From Propionibacteriaceae bacterium (GTDB taxonomy: Bacteria > Actinomycetota > Actinomycetes > Propionibacteriales > Propionibacteriaceae), in the NCBI GenBank assembly GCA_016717345.1, contig JADKFR010000004.1, positions 1 to 64,000 of the forward strand: a DNA stretch of 64,000 nt, given 5' to 3'. The notes beneath the pieces were generated by a model that saw only the letters and a list, made by a program, of their open reading frames with translations, had not been told where the DNA came from and searched no databases. The position numbers and the translations under genes were made by a program. Of the stretch, positions 1 through 9,001 are shown in pieces. Each line of letters begins with the position of its first letter. Position 1 is the stretch's first letter.

Positions 1-1430
1 GAGTACTTCCGCCCCGACGCTGAGGGGAACATCGCGTACTACGGCGCCGGCGGATCGGGAAAGACCACCGCCTTGCGTTCGCTGGGCCTGGCGGCCTCCA
101 TCACCCCACGTTCGGGGGGAGTGCATGTGTACGGGATTGACTTCGGCGGGGGCGGGCTCGCCCTTCTGGAGCCATTGCCCAATGTGGGCTCGATCATCGA
201 TGGGGGCGACGAGGAAAGGATTTCGCGCCTGATTCGCTGGTTGCGCGACGTGGCAGACGAACGCGCCTCACGGTACGCGGCGGCGAAAGCCCCCACCATC
301 GTGGAGTATCGCAGGGTCTCCGGAATCCTGCTGAGCCCCGCATCTTGGTGCTGATCGATGGTTTCGCGGCCTTCCGGACCGAATATGAAAGCACGTCCGA
401 ACGGTCAGTGGTCTTCGCCCTGTTCCAGCAACTCCTGGTGGACGGCCGCGGTGTCGGCATTCACTTTGCGGTGACAGCCGAGAGGCCGGCAGCGCTGCCA
501 ACATCAATAGCCAGCTCGTTCCAGCGCAAAGTGGTGCTGCGTCAGACGGATGACGACGGGTATCGCTACTTCGACCTGCCGCGCGACGTGCTTACGCAGA
601 CCTCACCGCCTGGGCGTGCCATCCAAGTGGGTAGGCCCCATGAACTCCAGTTGGCGATCCTGGGGGACAACATCAACGTGGCGGCTCAGTCACGGATGAT
701 CGAGCAGCTGGCTGACTGGCTACGCACGGTCGAGCAACCACGACCCAGCAAGATTCGCAGCCTCGGCACCGAGATTAGGGCCGAGGAGTTGCCCGACAGC
801 GTCGCGGGGCAGCCGGTGCTCGGTGTCTCGGACGAGACCCTGGCCCCAATAGGATTCAAGGCCGGGGGCGCCTTCCTCGTCTGGGGTCCCACGCAGTCGG
901 GCCGGACCAACGCAATGGCTTGGCTTGCTCAGTCGCTGGTGCGGTGGAACCCGGAGCTGCCGCTGGTGCACCTGTCCGCGCGACGGTCGCCGCTAGCGGA
1001 GATGGAGGCGTGGAGCGCGTCGGCGACCGGCGCAGAGGCTTGCCGCCCCGTGATCGAACGGTTGCTGTCAGTGACTGCGGAGCAGTCAAGCGACGGTCTG
1101 CCGTTGGTGGCTGTGCTCGTCGAGGGCTTTCCGGACTTCCTGTCGGGTCCGGTGGAGTCGCAGTTCACCGACCTGGTCCGGAACTGCCGCAACAACGGCC
1201 ATCTCCTGATCGCTGAGGGCGAGGCGAGTGGCTGGAACAGTTCATGGACGATGCTCAGCGAGGTCAAGAACTCCCGAACCGGACTCCTGCTGCAACCTGA
1301 TCCGATGGATGGCGACATGGTCTTGCGCACGCCGCTGCCACGATTCCGGAAGGGCGATCCGATCCCAGGTCGGGGCTGGTGGATCGCCGCGGGCAAGGCC
1401 ACGAAAGTGCAAGTGCCATGGGTCGGTTGA
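1..1430 (+). CDS. eccC: EccC/EssC-type type VII secretion ATPase, C-terminal part, frameshifted
   Basis: FtsK/SpoIIIE-family motor of an ESX secretion system, which drives export of WXG100-type substrates across the membrane. The gene enters the window already open. The first frame carries a Walker A motif (GAGGSGKT, bases 43-66) and runs to a stop at 352-354. The homology continues in another frame (RILVLIDGFAAFR) from about base 324 to the stop at 1430. The last ATPase module has a degenerate P-loop (GPTQSGRT, near base 885) with Arg in place of Lys, as in the terminal domain of many EccC proteins. The switch fits loss of one A near 323-326 (GGAAATCC read as GGAATCC). The N-terminal domains lie upstream of the window. 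The family call is firm; whether the gene is really broken is uncertain. Confidence 0.85.
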
Positions 1431-1508
1431 GCATGGTCACCGAGTCCCATTGCAGGGCTGATTTCCGCGATGACATGATCGCGGCGCGACGAGAAACGGA
1501 GTCGGGGC

Positions 1509-2609
1509 ATGGCAACTGAGGTACTGCACCTTGATGAGGAGATCCTCAACGGTGCCTACCAGCAATTGGTGAAGTCCAAAGCCGGTTTCGATGCGGCCAA
1601 GAACGTTGCGGAGGACATTTCCGGCGCCATCGGCAAGCCAGCGCCAGTGGCCAGGAAGGTTACTGAGTTCGCCGATTCCTGGAGTGTGAACCGCGACCGG
1701 TTGAGCCAGTCGATCGGGAAGCTTTCCGAGAAGCTCAAGGGCATCATTGACGCCTTCGACGACTATCACGACAAGCTCGCAACGGCATTGCAGGACGCGA
1801 CGAACCAGGCGGGTGGCACCACGTCCGGCGGCACGACTTCCGGTGGCTCATCCACCTCCGGCGGCTCCCCCCATGGCAGTTCGTACAGTGGTGGCGGCGC
1901 TTCCGGCAGCTGGGAGGGCAGCTCGTCCGGAGGTTCTGGAGGATCAGGCGAAGGCTCGTCCGGCATGACGAGCAGCGCGGCGATTGGCAGCGTTTCAGCC
2001 AGTGCAGACCACGCATCGATGCCACCCGGGATTGTGCTACCGCTCCCGGGCGAGGCACCACCAGGCCCGTCCGTGGAGTTCTTGCCTGACAGCCCTGACG
2101 TCCCTCAGCCGACGGAACCATCGCCCAGCGATCGCGGTTCCGCTGGCCTCGTGGGGGCGGGCGGACTAGCGATCGGCGCCGGTTCGGCCGCTGCTGCCGG
2201 CACCCTGTTTCGCGCCTGGAGCGGTCGATCGACAGCCACAGCAGCTCCGACGGCCGCGGGCGTGGAGTCCCGCGCCGCGTTGGGCGCGGAACTGCGGGGC
2301 ATGCGTTCGGCGCCGAGCGCCGGCGCCACAGCCGCCGGCGGGTCGATGAATCGAAGTTCGGTGGCCTCCCTCTTCCGCCAAGGCGGATCCGCCTCACCCA
2401 CGGGTGGGCCGCTGGGAATGGGTCACTCAGCATTCAGCAGGGAAGAGAGGGAGGACAAGAGGCGCCGGAGGGTCGCCCAAGCCCCCCACAAGGCGGATTA
2501 CCCGGAGTCGCAGTCCACTCCCACCGAGCCCGCGGACGCCACCGACGCCATGCCCAACCGGGCCCCGGACACAAGAGCGCGTGACGACCGGCAAGGAGAT
2601 TCCCGATGA
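1509..2609 (+). CDS. WXG100-like type VII secretion-associated protein with Gly/Ser-rich linker
   Basis: 366 residues. The first ~100 are predicted helical and resemble a WXG100/ESX helical hairpin, with a Trp near the turn (DSWSVNRDRL, about residue 57). A Gly/Ser/Thr-rich low-complexity linker follows (about 100-160), then a Pro-rich stretch, an Ala/Gly hydrophobic segment near 213-235 that could be a weak membrane or secretion-channel segment, and an Arg/Lys-rich charged tail. It lies 78 bp after the EccC gene and overlaps the next gene by ATGA (2606-2609), so co-translation is likely. It could be a secreted PPE-like substrate or an ESX accessory protein. Only the ESX link is supported; the function is inferred from context. 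Confidence 0.6.
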   Translation: MATEVLHLDEEILNGAYQQLVKSKAGFDAAKNVAEDISGAIGKPAPVARKVTEFADSWSVNRDRLSQSIGKLSEKLKGIIDAFDDYHDKLATALQDATNQAGGTTSGGTTSGGSSTSGGSPHGSSYSGGGASGSWEGSSSGGSGGSGEGSSGMTSSAAIGSVSASADHASMPPGIVLPLPGEAPPGPSVEFLPDSPDVPQPTEPSPSDRGSAGLVGAGGLAIGAGSAAAAGTLFRAWSGRSTATAAPTAAGVESRAALGAELRGMRSAPSAGATAAGGSMNRSSVASLFRQGGSASPTGGPLGMGHSAFSREEREDKRRRRVAQAPHKADYPESQSTPTEPADATDAMPNRAPDTRARDDRQGDSR

Positions 2610-3358
2610 CCGTGTTGGTCGAGATCGACTTCGTCACGCCGCCCGGTTGGGTTCGGCTTGATCTGACCGGGGACATCGGTCAGATCGCCCTGACGGTGAC
2701 CGATCGGCTCTTGGCGCCGCTGCCCCCTGAGCATCGAGCCCAGGCGCGCGGCAAGGTGAGCGCCGCGCTCAGGGATGCGGCGCTGCGTGCCCGCTCGGCG
2801 GGTGCCATCCAGCTGGTACTGCCGCTGGACCTCGACCTGTCGGTCACCCTGCCAGCGTCCTTCACCGTCCAGCCGTTGCCCGTCCCGGAGGGGATCGACC
2901 CGCTGCAGGCGGTGGCCGCCATGACCGTGGGGGACAGCGGCTTCGAGCCGGTCGAGGACACCGGGGTGTTCGCCCTCCGCTCGGCGGACGAGTCAACCGA
3001 TGATGACGCGGAGACCAGACGGGCTCTGACCGAGCTGGTCACGATCGACTCCCGGGAGTCGCGTGCGGAGATCGACCGCTGGTCGACCGGGGCGGCCTCG
3101 CGCCGGGTCCGCTACATCGTGGGTGACCCGGAGACCCCGGGCTCGTGGTACCTGGTCGTGTTCATGGCCAACCGCAGCGCAGACCCGCAGTCACAGGAGC
3201 TGGCTGACGTGCTGGTGAGGCTCTTCGATCTCATCATGGCGACGGTTCACTTCGGGCCCGAGACCGACGTCGCGGCGAGCGCCGACAGCACCACCCAGAC
3301 CCCCGACAACACCGAAGACCAACCGGGGCCGAGCGGCCCGGGTCAGACCACGAAATAG
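2606..3358 (+). CDS. hypothetical protein in type VII secretion cluster
   Basis: 250 residues, not recognised. The start overlaps the stop of the preceding WXG100-like gene (ATGA). There is no signal peptide or transmembrane segment. The body looks like a mixed alpha/beta soluble fold, and the C-terminal ~35 residues are Thr/Gln/Pro/Asp-rich and probably disordered. The position, between the long helical ESX protein and the small WXG100 protein, suggests a cytosolic accessory or substrate chaperone in the manner of EspG. No sequence motif proves this. Confidence 0.5.
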   Translation: MTVLVEIDFVTPPGWVRLDLTGDIGQIALTVTDRLLAPLPPEHRAQARGKVSAALRDAALRARSAGAIQLVLPLDLDLSVTLPASFTVQPLPVPEGIDPLQAVAAMTVGDSGFEPVEDTGVFALRSADESTDDDAETRRALTELVTIDSRESRAEIDRWSTGAASRRVRYIVGDPETPGSWYLVVFMANRSADPQSQELADVLVRLFDLIMATVHFGPETDVAASADSTTQTPDNTEDQPGPSGPGQTTK

Positions 3359-3374
3359 ATGAAGGAGAACGAAA

Positions 3375-3668
3375 ATGGCGAATATGCATGTCTCGTACGA
3401 GGACATGAGGGCCGAGGCACGGGCTCTACGGCAATACCAGCAACAGATCAAGGATGACCTGAGGAAGGCCGCCAACGAGATCGACGGTCTGGTGAACGGT
3501 GGATTCGTCACAGACCGGGCGTCGGTGAAGTTTCAGGAGAACTACCGTCAGTTCACCCAGTCGGCGAATTCGACCATCGACGCGCTCGACCAGATCGCCC
3601 AGACGTTGGAACAGACCGCCTCGACCCTGCAGCAGGCCGATTCGGACATCGCCTCTCAGATGGGCTGA
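3375..3668 (+). CDS. WXG100 family (EsxA/EsxB-like) protein
   Basis: 97 residues, the standard ESX substrate size. It shows two amphipathic helices with heptad-like spacing around a central turn (residues ~39-45, NGGFVTD). The canonical Trp-X-Gly is replaced by Gly-Gly-Phe, and no C-terminal Tyr-x-x-x-Asp/Glu export signal is visible; the tail is ADSDIASQ. A good ribosome site (GAAGGAGA, about 10 nt upstream) fixes the ATG start. It is followed by a strong hairpin and then by the large lipase effector gene. By family it should form helical-hairpin dimers; it may be the secretion partner of the downstream effector. Confidence 0.8.
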   Translation: MANMHVSYEDMRAEARALRQYQQQIKDDLRKAANEIDGLVNGGFVTDRASVKFQENYRQFTQSANSTIDALDQIAQTLEQTASTLQQADSDIASQMG

Positions 3669-3679
3669 CCTTCCGTGAA

Positions 3680-3709
3680 GGTGGTCCGGAGCATTCGTTC
3701 CGGACCACC
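3680..3709 (+). terminator. hairpin between WXG100 gene and lipase effector gene
   Basis: Perfect 11-bp inverted repeat (GGTGGTCCGGA / TCCGGACCACC) with an 8-nt loop, 12 bp after the WXG100 stop codon. No T-run follows. It may be a factor-assisted terminator, or an mRNA-stabilising element that gives excess WXG100 transcript over the downstream effector. Confidence 0.55.
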
Positions 3710-3763
3710 CACCCGGAACCCTTACGTCAACCGCCGGCGAGCCGGCCTGCATGAGGAGAAGCA

Positions 3764-5503
3764 GTGACAACCCGATCCGTGGACTGGAGCGTGGTCTGGA
3801 CCTCGTCTGACGACCCTATTCCGGGCTCGCCCGACACGGTCGCCAGCGGGGCAGCCGAGTATCAGGGCAACGCCAAGGCGGTACGCAGCGCGATCGACTA
3901 CCTGGACAGGCTCTCCCTGGAGCAGATCAAGAGCGACTCGATCGCTAAGCTGGCCGAGCAGATGACGACCGTCCGCACCGAGCTCGACCGAGTGGAGGAG
4001 CGCGTCAAGGGCGTAGGCGATGCCCTGGCTGGTTACGCGGAAGCGTTCCGCGGGTATCAGCAACGGACCATGGCCCTGTGGGAGGAGGCGGACGGCCTCC
4101 AGACCCAGCTCGATACTGCAAACGGTGACGTCGTGAACCTCAAGCGCCATACCGACCGACTGGGGGACGGCGACGAAGCTGAACGGCAACGCCTCGACGC
4201 GGAGGCTGCCGACGCCAGATCGGCCGCTCTGCGGGCCTCGAACGCGTTGTTACGGGTCCAGAGGGAGTTCGCGGGTGTCGTCGGCGAGCGGAACACGGCA
4301 GCGGAGGTCCTGAAGGCCACGCTAGAGGCCATTGACAACACCACACCTGGTAAGGACTCCTTCTGGGACAAGGTTCAGGCCTGGGTCAACAAGGTGGTCA
4401 CCGCGGTGTTCGAGGCGGTGTCGAAGCTGATCAAGGCGGCGGTTGAGCTGATCGTTGCAGCGCTGAAGGCAATTGTGGTGGCGCTCATCGCCGTCCTGGC
4501 GCTCCTGGCCATCGCCGAGGTGATTGGCCTGATTGTGACGCATCCGCTTCTGGTGCTGGGTGCGGTCTTGGCTGCCGGGCTGCTGTCCTACTTTCGGGAG
4601 CATCCCGAGTTGGTCGTGGCTGGCGCGCTCATGGTGGCCCAGGGTGCCCTGCTCTACATGTCCTTGGCTCGCGCCAAGCGACAGATCCGCGGTGGCTTCA
4701 AGGAGTGTGACCAGGATCCGGCCACGATTGGCCGGAACCAGAAGCTGATCACGTGTGCTGAGTCAGCGGACAATCCCGCAAAACTCACAGGCAAAGACTA
4801 CGTGGTTGTCAGTGACCCCACGGAGTTGAAGCGGCTAGGCATCACCCAAGACATGCTCATCGATGAGAGCTCAGGTTTCAAGGCGACGGTCTTCGTTGAT
4901 CCGAACACCCACGAATATGTCATCGGCTTTGCAGGCACGAATTTCGATGACTCCGCGGACGTGATCACCGATGCGGTTGGCAGCCAACTGGTCACCAAGC
5001 AGGACCTCATGGCAATACGGCTGGCGCGTGCTATCGCGAGCAGCCCGTCCGCCGACAATGTCACGTACGTGGGCCACTCCCTCGGAGGCCGCCTGGCCGC
5101 GGTCGCAGCGATTGCCTCTGGCGCCGAAGCGGTGACCTACGATCCTGCGGGCACCAGCGATGCGGTTGTGGCACAGGCCCTTGCCGCGCGGGATGGGAGC
5201 GACGCCGCGGCGGCGACACAGCATCTGGCCGAGGCAGGGCACAACGTCACCGTGTACCGAGTCGCCCACGATCCGCTGAATATGGCCCAGGAGGTCCCCT
5301 TGATCAACCAGTTAGCACCTCCAGCGTTCGGCGACAACCGCTACATGGTCTACGACAGCGATCTGGCAGGCCCCGACGACGTGTCCGGTGCGTTCAGCGG
5401 AGAGTTCTGGAAGGACGGCCATGACCTGACATCAACGAAGAATGGGATGGAGAACGCGAGGGTGATCAACGGCGGCACTCCGGCAACTGCCAACCGGTCT
5501 TGA
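3764..5503 (+). CDS. putative type VII-secreted lipase effector with helical N-terminus and membrane segments
   Basis: 579 residues, GTG start with GAGGAGAA 5 nt upstream. Residues ~1-190 are helical and coiled-coil, resembling LXG/WXG-type ESX targeting regions. Residues ~225-300 contain three strongly hydrophobic segments. Residues ~325-560 form an alpha/beta-hydrolase (class 3 lipase-like) domain with the nucleophile elbow GHSLGG (Ser439); Asp503 (AHDPLN) and His553 (DGHDLT) are plausible triad partners. The architecture, and the place after a WXG100 gene and EccC, suggest a secreted phospholipase or lipase toxin. No obvious immunity gene follows, unless one of the unknown neighbours serves. 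Family features are seen; the effector role is inference. Confidence 0.65.
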   Translation: MTTRSVDWSVVWTSSDDPIPGSPDTVASGAAEYQGNAKAVRSAIDYLDRLSLEQIKSDSIAKLAEQMTTVRTELDRVEERVKGVGDALAGYAEAFRGYQQRTMALWEEADGLQTQLDTANGDVVNLKRHTDRLGDGDEAERQRLDAEAADARSAALRASNALLRVQREFAGVVGERNTAAEVLKATLEAIDNTTPGKDSFWDKVQAWVNKVVTAVFEAVSKLIKAAVELIVAALKAIVVALIAVLALLAIAEVIGLIVTHPLLVLGAVLAAGLLSYFREHPELVVAGALMVAQGALLYMSLARAKRQIRGGFKECDQDPATIGRNQKLITCAESADNPAKLTGKDYVVVSDPTELKRLGITQDMLIDESSGFKATVFVDPNTHEYVIGFAGTNFDDSADVITDAVGSQLVTKQDLMAIRLARAIASSPSADNVTYVGHSLGGRLAAVAAIASGAEAVTYDPAGTSDAVVAQALAARDGSDAAAATQHLAEAGHNVTVYRVAHDPLNMAQEVPLINQLAPPAFGDNRYMVYDSDLAGPDDVSGAFSGEFWKDGHDLTSTKNGMENARVINGGTPATANRS

Positions 5504-5649
5504 GACGGCTGTGAGGAGGTGGGCGACTGCACTCAGGCGGCCGGATCACTTTGGCGGCTGGCTGTTAAAGCTGTGGTTCGAGTCGGGTGTCCCGGCCTTG
5601 CAGCAGGCGGCAGTGATATGAAGAGACCGTGTCAGAAGGAGTTGGTGGG

Positions 5650-6477
5650 ATGGAGTGTGAAAAGTGCGGGTACACGCCCAATGGCGTGGCCTCGAGTTGC
5701 CCTCGTTGTGGCGCGCCCCTCGGGGTGGCGCAGCCGTCGCCGGTAGCTGGTTACGACGGCGGGTGGCTGACGGCAGGAGATGGTCCCGGCCCGGCGGCTG
5801 ACCGGACGGTCGTCCGCCCCAGCATTCGGAATGATCGGCCCGTGGTTGCCGAGCGCGCCTCCGATCCTTACCCCGAGGACCAGAATCTGTCCTACTACGC
5901 TTCGGCGCCGGCTGGTGAATGGCCCGCCTCCGCTCCCGTCCAGACGCCGCTTCCGACGGCGGGTCCCCCCACCTTGAGCCCTGCCACCGCGTCGGCTGCA
6001 GGCCCCTGGCTGGACCAGGCGGGTGGTGATCCTCGCTACCTACCGACGGCCACCTTGGGCGTCCGCTTCGCGGCGCAACTGCTTGATTCCCTCGTGATGT
6101 CGGCGGTGGCACTGGCCGCCGGCCTGGTTGGCGGGGTCCTTGTGGCAGGGATGATGTCCAACTCCTCAACCGCAGGCCTGCAGGTAGTGCTGCTGTTGGC
6201 CCAATTGGCCGTGACCATCGTCATCGTGGGGTACTTCGTTCGGGGCTGGGGCCGCGGTCAAACGATAGGCAAACGTGCCATGCGGATCGCGGTCACCGAC
6301 GTCAGCACCGGTGGCCCGATCGGCTATGGTCGGGCCTTCGGCCGGTACCTGATGATGATGGTGATGGCGCTACCGCTGTACCTCGGGTTCCTCAGCCTGC
6401 TCTCGGAGGACCGGCGCGGCTGGCACGACAAGGCTGCGAATTCTCGCGTGGTCAAGTTGCCAGACGCTTACAGGTAG
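5650..6477 (+). CDS. zinc-ribbon RDD-family membrane protein
   Basis: 275 residues from the ATG at 5650, chosen because AGAAGGA (5634-5640) is well spaced; an in-frame GTG at 5629 lacks this. An N-terminal Cys4 zinc ribbon (CEKCGY...CPRCG) precedes a Pro/Ala-rich linker. The C-terminal ~150 residues form an RDD domain with several membrane helices (Arg and Asp in conserved positions, e.g. GKRAMRIAVTD). RDD proteins are poorly characterised and some act in ion antiport. It ends tail-to-tail with the queuosine-precursor transporter, overlapping it by 10 bp. Confidence 0.8.
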   Translation: MECEKCGYTPNGVASSCPRCGAPLGVAQPSPVAGYDGGWLTAGDGPGPAADRTVVRPSIRNDRPVVAERASDPYPEDQNLSYYASAPAGEWPASAPVQTPLPTAGPPTLSPATASAAGPWLDQAGGDPRYLPTATLGVRFAAQLLDSLVMSAVALAAGLVGGVLVAGMMSNSSTAGLQVVLLLAQLAVTIVIVGYFVRGWGRGQTIGKRAMRIAVTDVSTGGPIGYGRAFGRYLMMMVMALPLYLGFLSLLSEDRRGWHDKAANSRVVKLPDAYR

Positions 6478-7175
6478 GCGGGTTCCCGGCGCTTGACAGC
6501 CCGGATCACCGCATAGGTGACCGGCAGCAGGATCACCTCCACGCTGACCTTGTAGATCCAGCCGACGGCGGTGTAGTTGAGCAGGGTCCCCCAGGGGATC
6601 GAGTCGCCGCCGAACACCGTCCCCAGCGGTCCGAAGGCGATCAGGCAGAACACCAGGGTGTCGGCGAACTCGCCGACCAGGGTGGACGTGATCAGCCGCA
6701 CCCACATCCGTCCGGTTCCCCAGCGCCGCTTGATCGCCACGAGGACGTACGCGTTCAGCAACTGCCCGGCCAGGTAACCGAGCAGGCTTGCCACGACGAT
6801 TCGAGGGACGAAGCCGAGCACGGCGTGCCACGCGTCCTGGAGCGGCCAGTCGGGTGAGGCAGGTGCGAGGTCGACGGCGAGGAAGGTGACTGACATCAGC
6901 GCGGCCAGGACGAACGCGGTGATGATCGCGCGATTGGCCCGCCGAAGCCCGTACACCTCGGCGAGGATGTCGCCCAGGATGTAGGTCAGCGGAAAGAGGA
7001 ACGCGCCCCCATCGGTCACGATGGGGAGCACTGGAAAGCCGCCGATCTCCAGATTGGGACCGAAGGCGATGAGTTTGGTCGCCCCGATATTCGAGATCAG
7101 CAGGAGTCCGCAGAAGGCGGCCAGGATCAGGTCGTAGTTGCCTCGGAGAGCGGTCGCTGGCTGGCTGTCGGGCAT
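6468..7175 (-). CDS. yhhQ: queuosine precursor transporter (YhhQ/VUT family)
   Basis: 235 residues from the ATG at 7175; an upstream in-frame GTG at 7223 is less likely. It is a polytopic membrane protein with about six helices and the family landmarks SNIGATKL near the N-terminus, TDGGAFLFPLTYILGDILAEVYG and the LVGEFADTLVF helix. The family (QPTR, formerly DUF165) imports queuine or preQ precursors for tRNA wobble modification. No other queuosine genes are in the window, which fits a salvage role. Confidence 0.9.
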   Translation of the reverse strand: MPDSQPATALRGNYDLILAAFCGLLLISNIGATKLIAFGPNLEIGGFPVLPIVTDGGAFLFPLTYILGDILAEVYGLRRANRAIITAFVLAALMSVTFLAVDLAPASPDWPLQDAWHAVLGFVPRIVVASLLGYLAGQLLNAYVLVAIKRRWGTGRMWVRLITSTLVGEFADTLVFCLIAFGPLGTVFGGDSIPWGTLLNYTAVGWIYKVSVEVILLPVTYAVIRAVKRREPAYL

Positions 7176-7240
7176 GTCAGCGGATCCTAGCCGGGGCCGG
7201 ATCGCGGAGATCCCCAGTCCCACTCCCGGCTGCCCCCTTC

Positions 7241-7972
7241 CTACCCCTGATGCTCCAGCATGCTCCGGATCATCTCCTGGGCGGTCTGCTCGACTGCCAC
7301 CAACTCCGATCCGCGTGCTGCGGCGGCGAAGGACTCGCCGTCGGCGTAGACGATCAGTCCGGTTACTCGGGCGGTGGCGAGCAGGTACCCGGCGACCCCC
7401 AACGTGGCCAGCGCCATCAGCACAACCCAGCTGCCGACATAGCCGCCGAATGAACTGAAGAACTGGAACAATCCGTACAGCCCGGCTGCGACTCCGAACA
7501 GCAGCCGTTCGGTGCGCACCCGGGTTCCGGCCCCGATGGTGGAGACGGAGGATCTTCTGGCGGAAGTCTCCCAGTAGCCGAGCGGAACAAAGCCGAGAAT
7601 CGTGTGGGGATGGCGAATGACCACACGTTGGTTGGTCAGCACGACCAACGTGCGCAGGTGGGGCATGAGCACCTTGGGTGAGAACCAGACCTCGCGCTCG
7701 ATGCGTTCGTCGGGGTGCAGGAAGAGCCCGGGCGACGCCGTCGCCGCTGCGCGATAGGGCCGGGGATCCGGCTGCGCCGTCCTCGCGTCGAATCCGTCAG
7801 ACCAGGCGTACGCATTCGTCTGCGGCCATTCCGGGGGGGCCGGCGCGGCCGCGATCGGGGGCAGGTCAGATCGGCCACCGGCGGCCGGAGTGACGTGCAG
7901 GTAGTAGCCGCAACTGGGGCAGCTGCGGGCATCCGCGCTGACTCCCGTGCCGCACTTGGGGCAATAGCTCAT
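7241..7972 (-). CDS. zinc-ribbon membrane protein with PH-like region
   Basis: 243 residues. It starts with a Cys4 zinc ribbon (CPKCGTG...CPSCGYY), followed by a Pro/Ala linker. The central segment (about residues 85-150: HPDERIEREVWF, then VVLTNQRVVIRHP) resembles bacterial PH-like (bPH) domains, in which the phrase T-N-Q-R is common. Two membrane helices follow near 160-205, then a soluble tail. The function is unknown. It lies in the same orientation as the next membrane gene, separated by 45 bp, so the two are probably co-transcribed. Confidence 0.6.
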   Translation of the reverse strand: MSYCPKCGTGVSADARSCPSCGYYLHVTPAAGGRSDLPPIAAAPAPPEWPQTNAYAWSDGFDARTAQPDPRPYRAAATASPGLFLHPDERIEREVWFSPKVLMPHLRTLVVLTNQRVVIRHPHTILGFVPLGYWETSARRSSVSTIGAGTRVRTERLLFGVAAGLYGLFQFFSSFGGYVGSWVVLMALATLGVAGYLLATARVTGLIVYADGESFAAAARGSELVAVEQTAQEMIRSMLEHQG

Positions 7973-8017
7973 GTTGTGCCTCCAGAGGGTTGTTTCGGGT
8001 GCCGGGGTGGTGTCGGG

Positions 8018-8815
8018 CTAGGGACGATGCTTCGCCGAGACCAGGGCGGGTAACAGCCCACACAGCACATAGGCCACCGGAGCCGCGAGGAGGATCCCAC
8101 CAAGAACCTCGGGCCACTTCTCGATCAAGGTATCGCGCAGGAGCGAGAAGGGCCCGATACCGCTGACCTTGACCAGGCCGGTCAGCATGATGCCGGCGGG
8201 CACCGCGAGCCCGATGGTGCCCCACGCACCCACCGATCGAGCGCGGGCGGCACGCAGCGCGACTCCGATCACTTCGGCCGCTGCGGCGGCCAACACCAGA
8301 GCCAGCCCGATGAAGGCGAGGTAGGTGGTGATGTCGTAGCCCTCGAGTGCCACGGCCGCGACGCCGGTGGTCACCAGAGCCAGCCCCGCTGTCGCTGCGG
8401 CGAATCCGGCCCGGCGGGTCAGGGCGCCGACCGCGACGCTCGGCCCGGTCGTCAGCGTCCAGAAGAGGGGCTCCGCGATCAGCCAGGAGAGATCTTGGAA
8501 CTCGCTCGACCACAGCCACGAGTTGAAGCGGTACGTCAGCCAGAACAGCAGCGGAGACAGCAGTGCGCCCGAGGCCAGCACCCATGCCACGTGGTGGCCC
8601 ACCGAACTGTCGACCGGTGCGCCAGGGACGGCCGCTCCCGTCGCTGCGGGGTGCCAGGCACCCAAGGGGGGTGGGGTGACACGTCCAAGCTCATCGAGAA
8701 AGTAGGGCCACCCAGGGGGTGCCGGTTGCCAACCCGGGGCGGGTCGCCACGTGCTGGCGGGCAGCCAATTCTGGGGCGGCGTCGGCCACCCTGGGGGAGC
8801 GTTGAACCGGATCAT
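8018..8815 (-). CDS. polytopic membrane protein with Pro/Trp-rich N-terminus
   Basis: 265 residues from the ATG at 8815. The frame stays open further upstream, but that extension runs into the DUF5709 gene on the other strand. The N-terminal 60 residues are rich in Pro, Trp and Gly (repeated P-x-W), as in many actinobacterial membrane proteins with cytoplasmic proline-rich tails. About six hydrophobic helices follow. No known family is recognised. It is likely transcribed first, with the zinc-ribbon gene downstream. Confidence 0.6.
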   Translation of the reverse strand: MIRFNAPPGWPTPPQNWLPASTWRPAPGWQPAPPGWPYFLDELGRVTPPPLGAWHPAATGAAVPGAPVDSSVGHHVAWVLASGALLSPLLFWLTYRFNSWLWSSEFQDLSWLIAEPLFWTLTTGPSVAVGALTRRAGFAAATAGLALVTTGVAAVALEGYDITTYLAFIGLALVLAAAAAEVIGVALRAARARSVGAWGTIGLAVPAGIMLTGLVKVSGIGPFSLLRDTLIEKWPEVLGGILLAAPVAYVLCGLLPALVSAKHRP

Positions 8816-8942
8816 CAGAATCCTCGTGAACGATGGTGAGTGGCTGGTGGGCCGGGCGGATCGTACCGAAGTCAGGTGAGGTGCTCGGCACCCCGGCGCG
8901 TTGGTGGGCACGTCCGTACAAGCCGGATACCGGAGGCGAAAC

Positions 8943-8959
8943 GCCAGGAGTTTCCTGGC
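8943..8959. other. short hairpin in divergent intergenic region
   Basis: Perfect 7-bp inverted repeat GCCAGGA / TCCTGGC with a 3-nt loop, between the divergent membrane-protein and DUF5709 genes. It could be an operator or chance GC-rich pairing. Confidence 0.25.
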
Positions 8960-9001
8960 CTGCCCACCACTAGCGGGCGGAGTGCGTGGCAGGCTAGGGC
9001 C

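Noticed and set aside
5560..5600. Sequence resembling a tRNA T-arm (GGTTCGAGTC) between the effector and RDD genes.
   Set aside because: No acceptor, D or anticodon stem can be formed around it, and no CCA end is seen. Chance match.
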